From NCBI GenBank assembly GCA_902362805.1, contig CABIXY010000004.1:434001-498000 (forward strand): DNA of 64,000 bases. Reading direction: 5' to 3'. The notes beneath the pieces are model-generated. The model saw nothing but the letters and a program-made list of their open reading frames with translations. It did no database searches and was not told the origin of the DNA. Source of the stretch: Eubacteriaceae bacterium. GTDB taxonomy: Bacteria > Bacillota > Clostridia > Peptostreptococcales > Anaerovoracaceae. This document shows positions 1 to 9,050 of this stretch, one piece after another; the stretch's first letter is position 1; the number at the start of each line of letters is the position of its first letter. The position numbers were made by a program, and so were the translations under genes.

Positions 1-822
1 CTCCGCAGGATCGGCTAAGGCTTTGTTAGCTGCCCCCAAGTAATACCACAGAGGCCACCAGGTGTTGAATCGTTCGTCATCCATATATTCCTGCAAGATA
101 CGCAGACCTTCTTCGTAGCGTCCACTGAGGACGTGATTATAGCCTTCTTCAATTTTGACAGGCTCCTCCAGCTTGTCCAGCCAGCCGCGCACTTCTTCCT
201 TTTGCTCCTGATGCTCAGAAAGCTTCATGAAACTTTCCCAAGTCAGCTTCGCTTTGACGTACAGGCCCAGGTTCAGATACCCATATCCCAGGAAATAATA
301 ACCCATGTCGAAATCAGGTTCTTTTATGGTCAGTTTTTCAAAGGCCTCCAGAGACTCGGCTTTGTAGCGGCCCACATATTCCTCTCCTTCGCCGACCTCG
401 TAGGAGTCCTTGCAGGCCCTGCCATAGCAATACAGTGCGTCCGCCGAATCGGGATCGATCAAAAGCGCTCCGCGGAAGCAGATGCAGGCGTAGTCAAAGT
501 CGTTTTTAGCTGCCGCCTCCACGCCCTCGTTGATCAAAGGTTTTGCGAACTCCCTGGTAAAGGTTCTGAGAATGTAGGCGATGTAGTTATCTCTGTATTT
601 GAAATTCACATCACAGCCGATGATAAAGGCCATATTCTGAGCGATGACCAAAGTAGAAAGGTTCGCCATGGAGGTCTTGCGAATAGGCACCGGTACGCCG
701 GTGAGAATGTCTGCAATCCCTGCCTTTTCCAAATAGCTGTCCGATAACTCGTCAAAGACGAATTCCTCCACGTGAGGTATCAGGTACTCGCCGATTCTGT
801 CTTGTATTTCTTTGTTTTCCAT
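1..822 (-). CDS. TPR-repeat protein, partial (C-terminus beyond window)
   Basis: An open frame runs from the ATG at 822 to base 1 without a stop, giving 274 residues; the 3' end lies outside the window. The middle and end carry tetratricopeptide-like helices, with the typical small/aromatic spacing of ALLIDPDSADALYCYGRA and GYYFLGYGYLNLGLY, so it probably binds other proteins. The first 60 residues are acidic and match no fold I recognise. Its ATG shares one base with the stop of the radical SAM gene upstream (TAATG), so it is likely translated by coupling. No signal peptide or membrane segment is visible. The precise role is unknown; the link to two radical SAM enzymes is positional only. 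Confidence 0.8.
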   Translation of the reverse strand, partial: MENKEIQDRIGEYLIPHVEEFVFDELSDSYLEKAGIADILTGVPVPIRKTSMANLSTLVIAQNMAFIIGCDVNFKYRDNYIAYILRTFTREFAKPLINEGVEAAAKNDFDYACICFRGALLIDPDSADALYCYGRACKDSYEVGEGEEYVGRYKAESLEAFEKLTIKEPDFDMGYYFLGYGYLNLGLYVKAKLTWESFMKLSEHQEQKEEVRGWLDKLEEPVKIEEGYNHVLSGRYEEGLRILQEYMDDERFNTWWPLWYYLGAANKALADPAE

Positions 823-2318
823 TATATCTCCCATCCTTTTTTGTGGAATTTTTTCACTGCATCAAAATTCATGGTCCGCGAAAGATCTTCTGTCAGAAAA
901 ATTTCCGCACCTTCCCCCAAATCTTTGCTCTCCGCAAACTTTAACAAGATCCGGTAAAGATCTTCTTTCTTATGGGATCTGTGCTGATAACCTTTGGAGA
1001 AGAAAAAGTCTGCCAGCTGTTCGTAAAAATAAAAAGGATCGCCGCCCAAAGATTTCAACAGATACTTTAATCCCATTTCAAAACCGCCTTTATTGGCGTA
1101 GAGATCCAGCACCGTCTCCACCATCTTCAGCTTGACCAACTCCACAGCAGAAAGACTCTGATTTGAAACCACTTCATAAGGGGCGATTTCTCGATAAACG
1201 TAACCGTATTTTGCAGCCGTCTCTCGAATCTTTGTCCCTTTCAGCAGCTTCAGAAAGCCTAACTGCAAATTATCCGCACCTAGTTCATAGACTTTGTTAA
1301 AAGATCTGGCAAAAGACTTGTAGTCCTCAAAGGGGAGACCGGCGATCAAATCTACATGGATGTGAATATTCCCCAAAGCCAGTAATTTCTCTGTATTATG
1401 TAAAATCGAAAAAATGCTCTCTTTCCTGTCTACTGCTGCGAGAGCGTCAGGATTGGCGCTTTGAATACCGATTTCAAATTGAAATAACCCCTGCCGCGCT
1501 TTTGACAAGAGATCGAAAAGCCTGTCGTTAAGCAGTTCTCCGCAGATTTCAAAATGAAAATTCGTTACTCCGTTGTCATTTTCTATCAGATAACGCCAGA
1601 TTTCATAGGCTCTGTCCTGATCATAATTGAAGGTCCTGTCGATAAACTTGACCTGTTTGACCTTCTTATACAGAAAATAACCTAAGTCCCGTCGTGCCCG
1701 TTCAAGAGACAACGGCCTGATTGTCTTCTCCAGTGACGACAGACAGTAACTGCAGCGGTACGGACAGCCCCTCGACGACTCATAATATACCACCTTATCA
1801 GGCTCCAAAGGCAATCTCTCATAGGGAAAGGGAATGGTGTCCATATCCAGCAGTGGTCCGTCTTTCGTCTGCAAAATCCTTCCATTCTCTCGATAGGTCA
1901 GGCTGCTGACTTTGGAAAAATCGTTTTCATTCAGCACCAGTTCTTTACAAAATTGGAAGAAGGGGTACTCCCCTTCTCCACGAATGATATAGTCCGCCCA
2001 ACTGTTCTCTTCCATGAAAAGTGTCGTCTCGTAGCTGACCTCAGGTCCGCCAAGCAGGATTTTCATCTGCGGGCAGGCTTTCTTGATGTCAGCAGCCAGC
2101 GCTTTGATCTTCTCAATATTCCAGATATAGCAGGAGAAGCAGACGTAGTCATAGCCGCCCCTGACAATCTCTGTATAGATGTAGTTCATGTCGTTATTGA
2201 TGGTGAACTCCCAAAGCTCTATGTCCAGGTCTGAACCTTCGGCCACACTGTAGAGATATTTCAGTGCCAAATTGGAGTGCACATATTTAGAATTTAAGGT
2301 GGTCAGTAAAATCCTCAT
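822..2318 (-). CDS. B12-binding-domain radical SAM protein (DUF4080 type)
   Basis: The 498-residue protein has an N-terminal cobalamin-binding-like domain (about residues 1-130, with the LLGGPEVSYE stretch typical of the family) and a radical SAM core with C185-x3-C189-x2-C192 for the 4Fe-4S cluster. A C-terminal extension (about 370-498) fits the DUF4080 group. Such proteins use S-adenosylmethionine, often with cobalamin, for radical chemistry; the substrate is not known. It follows the second radical SAM gene after two bases and overlaps the TPR gene by one base, so the three are probably one transcript. Family call is firm; reaction is not known. Confidence 0.88.
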   Translation of the reverse strand: MRILLTTLNSKYVHSNLALKYLYSVAEGSDLDIELWEFTINNDMNYIYTEIVRGGYDYVCFSCYIWNIEKIKALAADIKKACPQMKILLGGPEVSYETTLFMEENSWADYIIRGEGEYPFFQFCKELVLNENDFSKVSSLTYRENGRILQTKDGPLLDMDTIPFPYERLPLEPDKVVYYESSRGCPYRCSYCLSSLEKTIRPLSLERARRDLGYFLYKKVKQVKFIDRTFNYDQDRAYEIWRYLIENDNGVTNFHFEICGELLNDRLFDLLSKARQGLFQFEIGIQSANPDALAAVDRKESIFSILHNTEKLLALGNIHIHVDLIAGLPFEDYKSFARSFNKVYELGADNLQLGFLKLLKGTKIRETAAKYGYVYREIAPYEVVSNQSLSAVELVKLKMVETVLDLYANKGGFEMGLKYLLKSLGGDPFYFYEQLADFFFSKGYQHRSHKKEDLYRILLKFAESKDLGEGAEIFLTEDLSRTMNFDAVKKFHKKGWEI

Positions 2319-2320
2319 AA

Positions 2321-3193
2321 TTATAACATCCTGAATCTTTCGTCCTTTAATAAGCCTCGATCTTCCATGGCTCGCTGCAGCTGCGCCATCATTCTCGGTT
2401 TGTCAGATGGCAGGTTGCCACGCAGAGAAACATAGTTCGAGGCGTGATTGCTTCTGAACACGCAAGTCTCTGTCGGATTTGCATGTTTAAGCATCAGATA
2501 GGTCTCTGCAACCACTTCTTCGCCAGATAGCAGCGTCAATTGGCCAGCGTCAATCTGCTTCGTAATCGGTGCGCGGGGATCCAGCATCAAAGTCAGCAGC
2601 CCCACGTAGGAGGCGTTCATCTCACTGATCATCTTTCCTGTTTCGATAGCGTGTTCTTCCCATCCCGCCTTGCCTGCAAGGCCGGAAATAAAGGTAACGG
2701 ACGCTTTGATGCCAGAGTCCTCTATCTTGTGCACCGCTTCGATCATCTGCTCACGTGTGACACCTTTGCAGATAGCATCCAGCACTTTCTGACTGCCCGA
2801 CTCTGCACCCAGATAAATCATGCCGATGCCTGCATTCCGCAGCTGCACCAGTTCCTCCGTCGTCTTTCTCAGAACGTCTTTTGCCGATCCGTAGACACCG
2901 ACTCGTTTGCACTCAGGAAACAATTCCCTGATTTTGTCTAATATCACCATCAGCTTTTGATTGGCAAGGCAGAGAGCATCACCATCACACAAGAAGATTT
3001 TCTCCACCCTGCGATAGGTCTTCCTCGCTGTTTCCAGATCCTCTAGAACTTCACTCACTTCTCTCACTCTGAACTTTTTGTCCTTGAACATACTGCAAAA
3101 AGTGCATTTGTTGTGAGAGCAGCCGATGGTCACCTGAATCAACAAGCTGTAGGCCTCACTGGGAGGCCTGTAAATATCACCTTCATATCTCAT
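2321..3193 (-). CDS. Radical SAM protein (Elp3/MiaB-like core)
   Basis: The 290-residue protein has its cluster ligands close to the N-terminus: C25, C30 and C33, in the order C-x4-C-x2-C. This spacing differs by one residue from the usual C-x3-C-x2-C and is seen in a group of small clostridial radical SAM proteins. YLGAESGSQKVLD fits the SAM-binding part of the barrel. It is the first gene of a three-gene run with the B12 radical SAM and TPR genes (gaps of two bases and an overlap of one). Upstream there is no gene for 700 bases, so its promoter should lie there, though I see no convincing one. Substrate unknown. Confidence 0.85.
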   Translation of the reverse strand: MRYEGDIYRPPSEAYSLLIQVTIGCSHNKCTFCSMFKDKKFRVREVSEVLEDLETARKTYRRVEKIFLCDGDALCLANQKLMVILDKIRELFPECKRVGVYGSAKDVLRKTTEELVQLRNAGIGMIYLGAESGSQKVLDAICKGVTREQMIEAVHKIEDSGIKASVTFISGLAGKAGWEEHAIETGKMISEMNASYVGLLTLMLDPRAPITKQIDAGQLTLLSGEEVVAETYLMLKHANPTETCVFRSNHASNYVSLRGNLPSDKPRMMAQLQRAMEDRGLLKDERFRML

Positions 3194-3709
3194 AAATCAG
3201 AATATCCTTTCATTCTCTCGCTAACCACTCCGGGGCAAAACCGGCAAGGCCTCTCCTCCGTACAATAAAGTTAGGCTTTTTGAGACGTTCCGTCCCCTCT
3301 CGCATAACGAAAACAGTCTGCCAGGACTTCTCGAAGTCTGCCAGGTCATTCGCCAGCTGGTCAAGTTACTTTTTCCTCAATTTAGTTGCCCATTATGCCT
3401 TTAAATTTCTTCAAAAATAACCAACTTCCAAAATAATACATAATTTTCAATCAGTCTGCCTTGAACTCCCGAGAAACAAGCCTTTTCAGTCCGATCGGTT
3501 ACGCCAAATTTTACTACATCCTTCAAAAAGCATAACTTTATTGTAATGCATACCCCCCTCCCCTAGCAGACGAGGGCAGGCGTGAGCTATCAGTTGTGCA
3601 GATTGGCAAATTTTCTGCCATTCAGCTTAACTTTTCTAATCTTTCAAACGGAATCTGCGTAATGTGGCCGCCCGGAGGTTAAATAAAGTAAACCCAGACA
3701 GCTTTCCGC
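3194..3709. other. Gene-free region upstream of the radical SAM operon
   Basis: There is no credible gene in these 516 bases. Short open frames overlapping it have no ribosome site and unlike composition. The left part must contain the start signals of the radical SAM operon, but I could not place a clear -35/-10 pair. A short partial repeat (GTCTGCCAGG twice, near 3316 and 3337) is the only other pattern. The region borders the inverted-repeat element at 3710. Confidence 0.5.
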
Positions 3710-3908
3710 AGCGCAGGGCAGGGATTTTCGCCAATGATTTCGCAGAAAACAGATGCAGCCGCAAAATGCGTTTTCCGTGTGTTCTCTGGCTGAGCCGGTT
3801 GTCTGAGCCGTCAGGCAAGTTCCGGCGAAGCCTTGAGAAGGCGAAAACGCATTTCTATGAGGGTGGCTGTTTCCTGCGTGAAATGGGTGAAATTCCCCTG
3901 CCTGCGCT
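3710..3908. repeat. Imperfect long inverted repeat (about 199 bp) ending in the argS stop
   Basis: The left arm starts AGCGCAGGGCAGGGATTTTC at 3710 and reads inwards to AATGCGTTTTCC near 3775. The complement of the right arm, starting at 3908, reads AGCGCAGGCAGGGGAATTTC and likewise runs to AATGCGTTTTCGC near 3850. Both arms share GCAG(A/G)AAACAG in between. Each arm is roughly 75-80 bases with small insertions and deletions. Read as RNA downstream of argS it would form one long hairpin. Its outer end coincides with the argS TAG (3907-3909). It has the form of a miniature inverted-repeat element, or of a large 3' hairpin of the argS transcript; no transposase is seen. Confidence 0.7.
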
Positions 3909-5631
3909 ACATTCTTTCCGGTGCTTTCATGCCCAGCAATGCCAGACCATTCTTGATGGCATCTTTTGCCGCGATAACCAGGGCAACTTTGGCAATCTTC
4001 TCTTCTTCATTATCTGTCAAAATGTGCTCATCGTGGTAGAATCTATTGAAACCCTGTGCCATATCTACAATATGTCTGGTTACAATGGATGGTTCATATT
4101 TGTCACCGGCATCTACGATAACCGCCGGGAACTTATATAATAATTTGGCTAACTCGTATGCACTTTCACTGCACAGATATTTACAGTCCACACCGTTAAG
4201 CGCAGCTGCTTTCTTTACGATTGTCTCGCCTGCCTTACGCAGTACGGAAGCGCACCTCGCATGGGTATACTGCACATATGGGCCGGTCTCTCCGTCAAAG
4301 TTGAGCACCTTATCCCACTTGAAGACGTAATCTTTGATTCGGTTGTTGGACAACTCCTGGAAGATAACGGCACCGATACCCACCGCTTTGGCAATATCGT
4401 CTACATCTTCTTCTGATGCATCGGCGTTCTTCTCTTTGATGATTTCTCTCGTCTTATCTACTGCTTTATTGAGCACGTCTTCCAGGAAGACCACTCTGCC
4501 CTCTCTGGTGGACATGGTGCCGTCTTCCAGGCTGACAAGACCGAATGGGATGTGCACACAGTCTCTTGCCCATTCGTAGCCCAAAAGCTCTACAATCTGA
4601 ATCCACTGCTGGAAGTGCAGGTTCTGCTGGGAAGCGACTACATAGATGTTCTTGTAGAAATCGTAAGTTTCTTTTCTGTAAACGGCAGCCGCAATGTCTC
4701 TTGTGATATAGAGTGTGGAACCGTCTGATTTTGTAACCAGTGCAGCACCCAGACCATAAGGCTCCAGGTCGACAATCTGCGCGCCCTGAGACGCTTCCAG
4801 CAGCCCTTTGTCCTTCAGTTCCTGTACGAATCTAGGCATCTTGTCGGAGTAAAAGCTTTCGCCGGCGTAGGAATCAAAGGAGATGCCCAGCATGTCGTAA
4901 ACTCTGGTGAATTCTTTCAGAGACTCGTCTCTGAACCACTGCCAGAGCTCCACTTCTTCCTTTTCGCCATGCTCTAATTTCGTAAAGATTTCTCTCGCTT
5001 CGTCGTCCAACTCCGGATGTGTTTCTACTTCAACATGGAACTTGGTATAATAACTGAGCAGAGTTTTAATCGGCTCCTTGATGACGTCTTCCTTGTTCCC
5101 CCAATGTCTGTAAGCGCAGATCATCTTGCCGAACTGGGTGCCATAGTCGCCCAGGTGGTTGATTCTCACGACGTCATACCCCAGCGCATCGTAAATCTTA
5201 TAGATGGAGTTTCCGATGACCGTACTTCTGATATGTCCGATATGGAACGGCTTTGCAATGTTAGGGGAGGAATACTCGACGATCACTTTTTTACCGGCGC
5301 CGATATCCGTTTTGCCGAAATCATCGCCCTTGGCCAGAACTTCTGTCAAAGTGTCCTTCACAAACTCCTCTCTAGAGATGAACATGTTAACATAAGCGTT
5401 GACCTGTTCCACCTTTTCGAACAGCGGCGCATCCGCGATTGACTCTGCAATGCCCTTGGCGATAAGCGGCGGTGCCTTACGAAGCACCTTTGCCAGTTTG
5501 AAACATGGGAACGCGTAGTCTCCCATCTTTGCATCCTGTGGAACTTCAATCATGTCCTGAATCTCCGAAAGCTCGAGGCCTTCTACCTTCTGCGCAATTA
5601 GTTTTGCGATTTCATCTTTAAAATTTACCAT
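3907..5631 (-). CDS. argS: Arginyl-tRNA synthetase
   Basis: This class I synthetase (574 residues, a normal length) charges tRNA-Arg with arginine in the cytoplasm. The HIGH signature is at residues 130-133, preceded by SSPNIAKPF, and the second signature appears as MSTREG. The N-terminal additional domain and the C-terminal anticodon-binding helical domain (DALR type, from about 450) are present. Its start overlaps the 3' end of the DUF523 gene by 14 bases, so the two are co-transcribed. The stop codon lies in the outer end of an inverted repeat, so the last codons may have been set by an insertion. No T-box leader is seen. Confidence 0.97.
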   Translation of the reverse strand: MVNFKDEIAKLIAQKVEGLELSEIQDMIEVPQDAKMGDYAFPCFKLAKVLRKAPPLIAKGIAESIADAPLFEKVEQVNAYVNMFISREEFVKDTLTEVLAKGDDFGKTDIGAGKKVIVEYSSPNIAKPFHIGHIRSTVIGNSIYKIYDALGYDVVRINHLGDYGTQFGKMICAYRHWGNKEDVIKEPIKTLLSYYTKFHVEVETHPELDDEAREIFTKLEHGEKEEVELWQWFRDESLKEFTRVYDMLGISFDSYAGESFYSDKMPRFVQELKDKGLLEASQGAQIVDLEPYGLGAALVTKSDGSTLYITRDIAAAVYRKETYDFYKNIYVVASQQNLHFQQWIQIVELLGYEWARDCVHIPFGLVSLEDGTMSTREGRVVFLEDVLNKAVDKTREIIKEKNADASEEDVDDIAKAVGIGAVIFQELSNNRIKDYVFKWDKVLNFDGETGPYVQYTHARCASVLRKAGETIVKKAAALNGVDCKYLCSESAYELAKLLYKFPAVIVDAGDKYEPSIVTRHIVDMAQGFNRFYHDEHILTDNEEEKIAKVALVIAAKDAIKNGLALLGMKAPERM

Positions 5632-6064
5632 TGTTTATCTCCTTCTCTGAAATTACTTTGATTCCCCGCTCCTTGAGCTTTGTCGTAAGACAACCGTCTC
5701 CCTGAACCAGCCTGCCGGAAAAAGTTCCGTCATAGATCTGGCCGCTGCCGCAAGACGGGCTGTTTGCCTTGAGAATCGCTCCCTCTATATCTTCGCCCCG
5801 TTTGTCGGCCTCACGAAAAGCCCGCTCTACAGATAGGGCCGCCCCCCGCTCAAAGGCTTCAGTCACGTCCACGCCTTCCTTATCCAAAATCCGTCCGCCC
5901 ACATACTCAGCCGGCGGCCTAGGCGTCGGCAGTCCGCTGACGCCTTCCGGACAGACGATGCAGTATTGGTGTGACTTGCAAAAATCGACTACTTCCTGAT
6001 TAAAATTGTTGCCTCCGTTATACTTGCAGTTGTGTCCCAGGAGACATCCGCTGATTAAATACAT
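5618..6064 (-). CDS. DUF523 family protein
   Basis: This compact protein (148 residues) belongs to DUF523. Conserved cysteines are visible in SGCLLG (Cys7), in VCPEG (Cys38) and in NSPSCGSG (Cys105). Some family members are reported to be 2-thiouracil desulfidases that bind an Fe-S cluster through such cysteines; whether this copy does the same is inference. It sits between mutS2 (six-base gap) and argS (14-base overlap), suggesting shared transcription rather than a shared pathway. Confidence 0.85.
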   Translation of the reverse strand: MYLISGCLLGHNCKYNGGNNFNQEVVDFCKSHQYCIVCPEGVSGLPTPRPPAEYVGGRILDKEGVDVTEAFERGAALSVERAFREADKRGEDIEGAILKANSPSCGSGQIYDGTFSGRLVQGDGCLTTKLKERGIKVISEKEINNGKF

Positions 6065-6069
6065 ATAGA

Positions 6070-8448
6070 TTACTCCGTTTTCATCTTCACAATGGTGACA
6101 CCGTCACCGCCTTCATTATAATTGCCTTTTCTAAATGATGCAACGTGCTTATGCCTCTTGCACATGTCTCTGATACCGGATTTAAGAATACCTTCCCCCC
6201 GTCCGTGTATGACAGTGACTTCCTTGAGACCCGCTACGTAAGCATCGTCCAGATATTTATCCACATCCATCACCGCATCGTCCAGACTTTCGCCCTGTAC
6301 GTTGATGGAAATAGAAACGTTTTGTGCCTTCACTTTATAAAGCTGACCATATTTTGCAGACTTCTGCGTCTTCTTTTTGTTCGTACCGTCATTGATCAGC
6401 ATCAAGTCGTCCAGGCTCAGGTTGGCCTTCATGATGCCTACCTTGACCAGCAGATTTCCTTTGTCGTCAGGCAGAGAGAGAATTTCCCCGTTCTGATCGA
6501 GGGAGAGAACCTTGACCCGATCCCCTACCTTGATTTCCGAAGCCTGCACCGGGTTGTTGTTGACCTGTCTGATCAGCCTTTCCGCGTATTTACCCTCTGT
6601 TTCTTTCAGCTTCCGTCTGCTCTTATCAAAGCGCTTATTCCTTTCGCCCATGCTCTCCAATTTGGACAGTTCCTTCAGTTCTTTCTGCACCTCACTGGCC
6701 GTTTCTCTAGCATCTCTGAGTATTTCCCGCGCCTCTTCTCTCGCTTCAGCGATGATTTTTTCTTTCTTCTTTGCAAGGTCAGCCAGTCTTCGATCAACCT
6801 CTTCCTGCTTTTTCTTCATAGCCAGATTAATTGTGATGGCTTCATCTCGCTCTTCTTCCGCCTTCTTTTTATCTTGTTCGATGGCGCTGATGATATCCTC
6901 AAACTCGATATCGCCCCGCTCGATGAGCTGCCCGGCTCTGTCGATCAAAGTCTCTGACAGCCCCAGCTTCTTGGATATCTCAAAAGCGTTGGATTTGCCG
7001 GGAATGCCGATGGAAAGACGATAGGTGGGGCTCAAGGTCTCCACGTTAAACTCCATAGAGGCGTTTTCAACCCCATCTGTGGACAAAGCGTATTTCTTGA
7101 TTTCATTGTAGTGGGTGGTAGCCGCCGTCATGGCTCCCCTCTTGTACAGCGCTTCTAATATAGCGATGGCGAGAGCAGCGCCCTCCGTCGGGTCCGTACC
7201 TGCCCCTAACTCATCGAGGAGCACAAGGGAATTTCCGTCAGCTTCCTCTACAATTCTAACGATGTTTTTCATATGAGAGGAGAAGGTTGACAGGCTCTGT
7301 TCGATGCTCTGTTCGTCTCCAATGTCAGCAAAGACATCGTCAAAGATTGGAATCTGACTCTGACTCGATGCCGGAATGTGCAGGCCGCTCTGTGCCATGA
7401 GAGCCAGAAGTCCTATGGTCTTGAGGGTTACCGTCTTGCCGCCTGTATTGGGACCGGTAACCACCAGGGTGCGGTATTCCCTGCCGATAGACACATTGAT
7501 AGGCACTGCTTTTTTTTCGTCTATCAAAGGGTGGCGTCCTTCCTTGATATGGAGGAAGCCTTCCTCATTGATATGCGGTGCCGCCCCTTTCATCTTACAG
7601 GAAAATTTTCCCTTTGCCATGATAACATCCAGCTGGATGAGAATTTCCTGGTTATTTTTGATGTCGTGGAAATGCTCCGCTACCCCGGCTGACAACTCCA
7701 TCAGAATTCTGGCAATTTCCGCCTCTTCAGCCATCTCCAGTTCTCTCAATTCGTTGTTCAGGTTTACGATCACCTGGGGTTCCACGAAGAGCGTCGCCCC
7801 AGCTTTAGACTGATCATGGACGATGCCCGGAAATCTAGCCCGGTGTTCCTGCTTGACAGGGATGACATATCTGCCGTCTCTCATAGTCACGATGGAATCC
7901 TGCAGATACGTTCTGTTATCAGATGAATTCAAGATGTGATTCAACTTGTTTTTGATGGCTTCGTTCTGTCTGCCGATATTGCGCCTAATGCTGCGCAGTT
8001 CCGAAGAAGCGTTGTCACTCATCTCATCCTCTGAGAGGATGCACCTGTCGATGTTTTCTGCCAGCCGCGGCATGGTCACGATCAATTCTGTCATAGAGTT
8101 GATCAGAGGCAACGGTGGAAGATCGCTTTTCATAAAACTGACAATCCGTTCTGCAATGCGCAAGTTATAGTGAACCTGCAGCAGCTGCTTCATCGACAAA
8201 GTGCCGCCTTTCCTTGCAAATCCAAGGCTTTGGCCGATATCGTAGATACCGCCTATCGGCAGTGCCCCTTTACGCACAATAAGGTCAACCGCTTCAGTGG
8301 TTGACCTTAGTTCTTCTGAAATTACATGCACGTCAGTGTAGGGCATCAGTTCGGAAACGATTTTTTTTGACATTTCCGAACTTGCCTCTTCTTTCAGAAG
8401 TTCAATAATTTTTTTATACTCTAACACATCTAGTGCTTTTTTGTTCAT
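6070..8448 (-). CDS. mutS2: MutS2 ATPase with Smr nuclease domain
   Basis: The 792-residue protein has the MutS2 plan: core helices, then an ATPase with Walker A GPNTGGKT (about 337), Walker B LVLLDELGAGTDPTE (about 405), a long charged coiled coil (about 515-620), a KOW-like segment, and a C-terminal Smr domain with the HGRGEG signature. It lacks the mismatch-recognition domain of MutS. Family members suppress homologous recombination or, in Bacillus, act on collided ribosomes; which applies here cannot be told from sequence. It lies between zapA (11-base gap) and the DUF523 gene. Confidence 0.96.
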   Translation of the reverse strand: MNKKALDVLEYKKIIELLKEEASSEMSKKIVSELMPYTDVHVISEELRSTTEAVDLIVRKGALPIGGIYDIGQSLGFARKGGTLSMKQLLQVHYNLRIAERIVSFMKSDLPPLPLINSMTELIVTMPRLAENIDRCILSEDEMSDNASSELRSIRRNIGRQNEAIKNKLNHILNSSDNRTYLQDSIVTMRDGRYVIPVKQEHRARFPGIVHDQSKAGATLFVEPQVIVNLNNELRELEMAEEAEIARILMELSAGVAEHFHDIKNNQEILIQLDVIMAKGKFSCKMKGAAPHINEEGFLHIKEGRHPLIDEKKAVPINVSIGREYRTLVVTGPNTGGKTVTLKTIGLLALMAQSGLHIPASSQSQIPIFDDVFADIGDEQSIEQSLSTFSSHMKNIVRIVEEADGNSLVLLDELGAGTDPTEGAALAIAILEALYKRGAMTAATTHYNEIKKYALSTDGVENASMEFNVETLSPTYRLSIGIPGKSNAFEISKKLGLSETLIDRAGQLIERGDIEFEDIISAIEQDKKKAEEERDEAITINLAMKKKQEEVDRRLADLAKKKEKIIAEAREEAREILRDARETASEVQKELKELSKLESMGERNKRFDKSRRKLKETEGKYAERLIRQVNNNPVQASEIKVGDRVKVLSLDQNGEILSLPDDKGNLLVKVGIMKANLSLDDLMLINDGTNKKKTQKSAKYGQLYKVKAQNVSISINVQGESLDDAVMDVDKYLDDAYVAGLKEVTVIHGRGEGILKSGIRDMCKRHKHVASFRKGNYNEGGDGVTIVKMKTE

Positions 8449-8459
8449 TATGATTTCCT

Positions 8460-8924
8460 CTATCCATTGTTTTTCAGTTTTTCTAACTCGCTTTTCAACT
8501 GGATATTTTCCATCTGTAGATCAAAAAAGGAATTTTCATATTCGCTGCACTTCGCCTGCAGTTCTTTGAATCTCTCATCATTTTCTTTTTTCTGATTTTT
8601 GATTTCGGACATGTTATCCTTATACTGCATGAAGTTCTGTTTCGCATCTTCCCACATCTTCAAGTAGTACTTGGAATCATTTTCGAGCTGCGTTTTAGAG
8701 ATTTTCAGCTGTTCAATCTGGTTCAGAGCGTCAAAATATTCCTCTGCAACATTGATGGCAGACAATATAGCGATACTGCCCTGGCCGGAATCTCCGGCAA
8801 CTCTGCTGATCAGTCGCATCTTGTTGTCCACATATTCTGCTATTTTTTCAATCTCTTCCGCAGGCTTATCGCCAGCAATCGTGTATTCCTGTCCAAAAAT
8901 CTTTACAGTTACTTTGCTCTCCAT
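8460..8924 (-). CDS. zapA: Cell division protein ZapA with extended coiled coil
   Basis: ZapA binds FtsZ and bundles its filaments at the division site. The first 90 residues match the family (VKIFGQEYTI, then the AEYVDNKM helix and SIAILSAINVAEEY). The remaining part of the 154 residues is a long charged coiled coil, longer than in the smallest ZapA proteins. The ribosome site AGGAG is placed directly after a strong hairpin (8940-8979) that is duplicated upstream of murG. The gene lies between pheT and mutS2, which is a common place for it in clostridia. Confidence 0.92.
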   Translation of the reverse strand: MESKVTVKIFGQEYTIAGDKPAEEIEKIAEYVDNKMRLISRVAGDSGQGSIAILSAINVAEEYFDALNQIEQLKISKTQLENDSKYYLKMWEDAKQNFMQYKDNMSEIKNQKKENDERFKELQAKCSEYENSFFDLQMENIQLKSELEKLKNNG

Positions 8925-8933
8925 ACCATTTCT

Positions 8934-8989
8934 CCTAATGGAGCTTCCCCAATTTGCAATGCAAATTGCCGGGAGCTCCTTATGCTTTT
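8934..8989 (-). promoter_or_regulatory. Hairpin with adjacent ribosome site, copy 1 (zapA leader)
   Basis: On the minus strand the order is GCATAA, a 40-base hairpin (8940-8979, arms GGAGCT/AGCTCC, then CCC/GGG and GCAAATTG/CAATTTGC), ATTA, then AGGAG and the zapA ATG. The same arrangement and the same 40-base length occur before murG at 17002-17056. Many differences between the copies keep the pairing (GGAGCT/AGCTCC becomes GGAGTT/AACTCC; GCAAATTG/CAATTTGC becomes GTAAATTG/CAATTTAC), which points to selection for RNA structure. The 3' arm ends CTCC-ATTA-GGAG, so it could instead fold back on the ribosome site. Confidence 0.7.
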
Positions 8990-9050
8990 AATCCCCCAAG
9001 AGAACAAGCCATAGGGCACAGTTCGATCGGATGGATTAAGTCGTATCGTC

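Noticed and set aside
3636..4140. Frames in both directions near the argS end
   Set aside because: They read across the inverted repeat and the antisense of argS; codon use is unlike neighbours.
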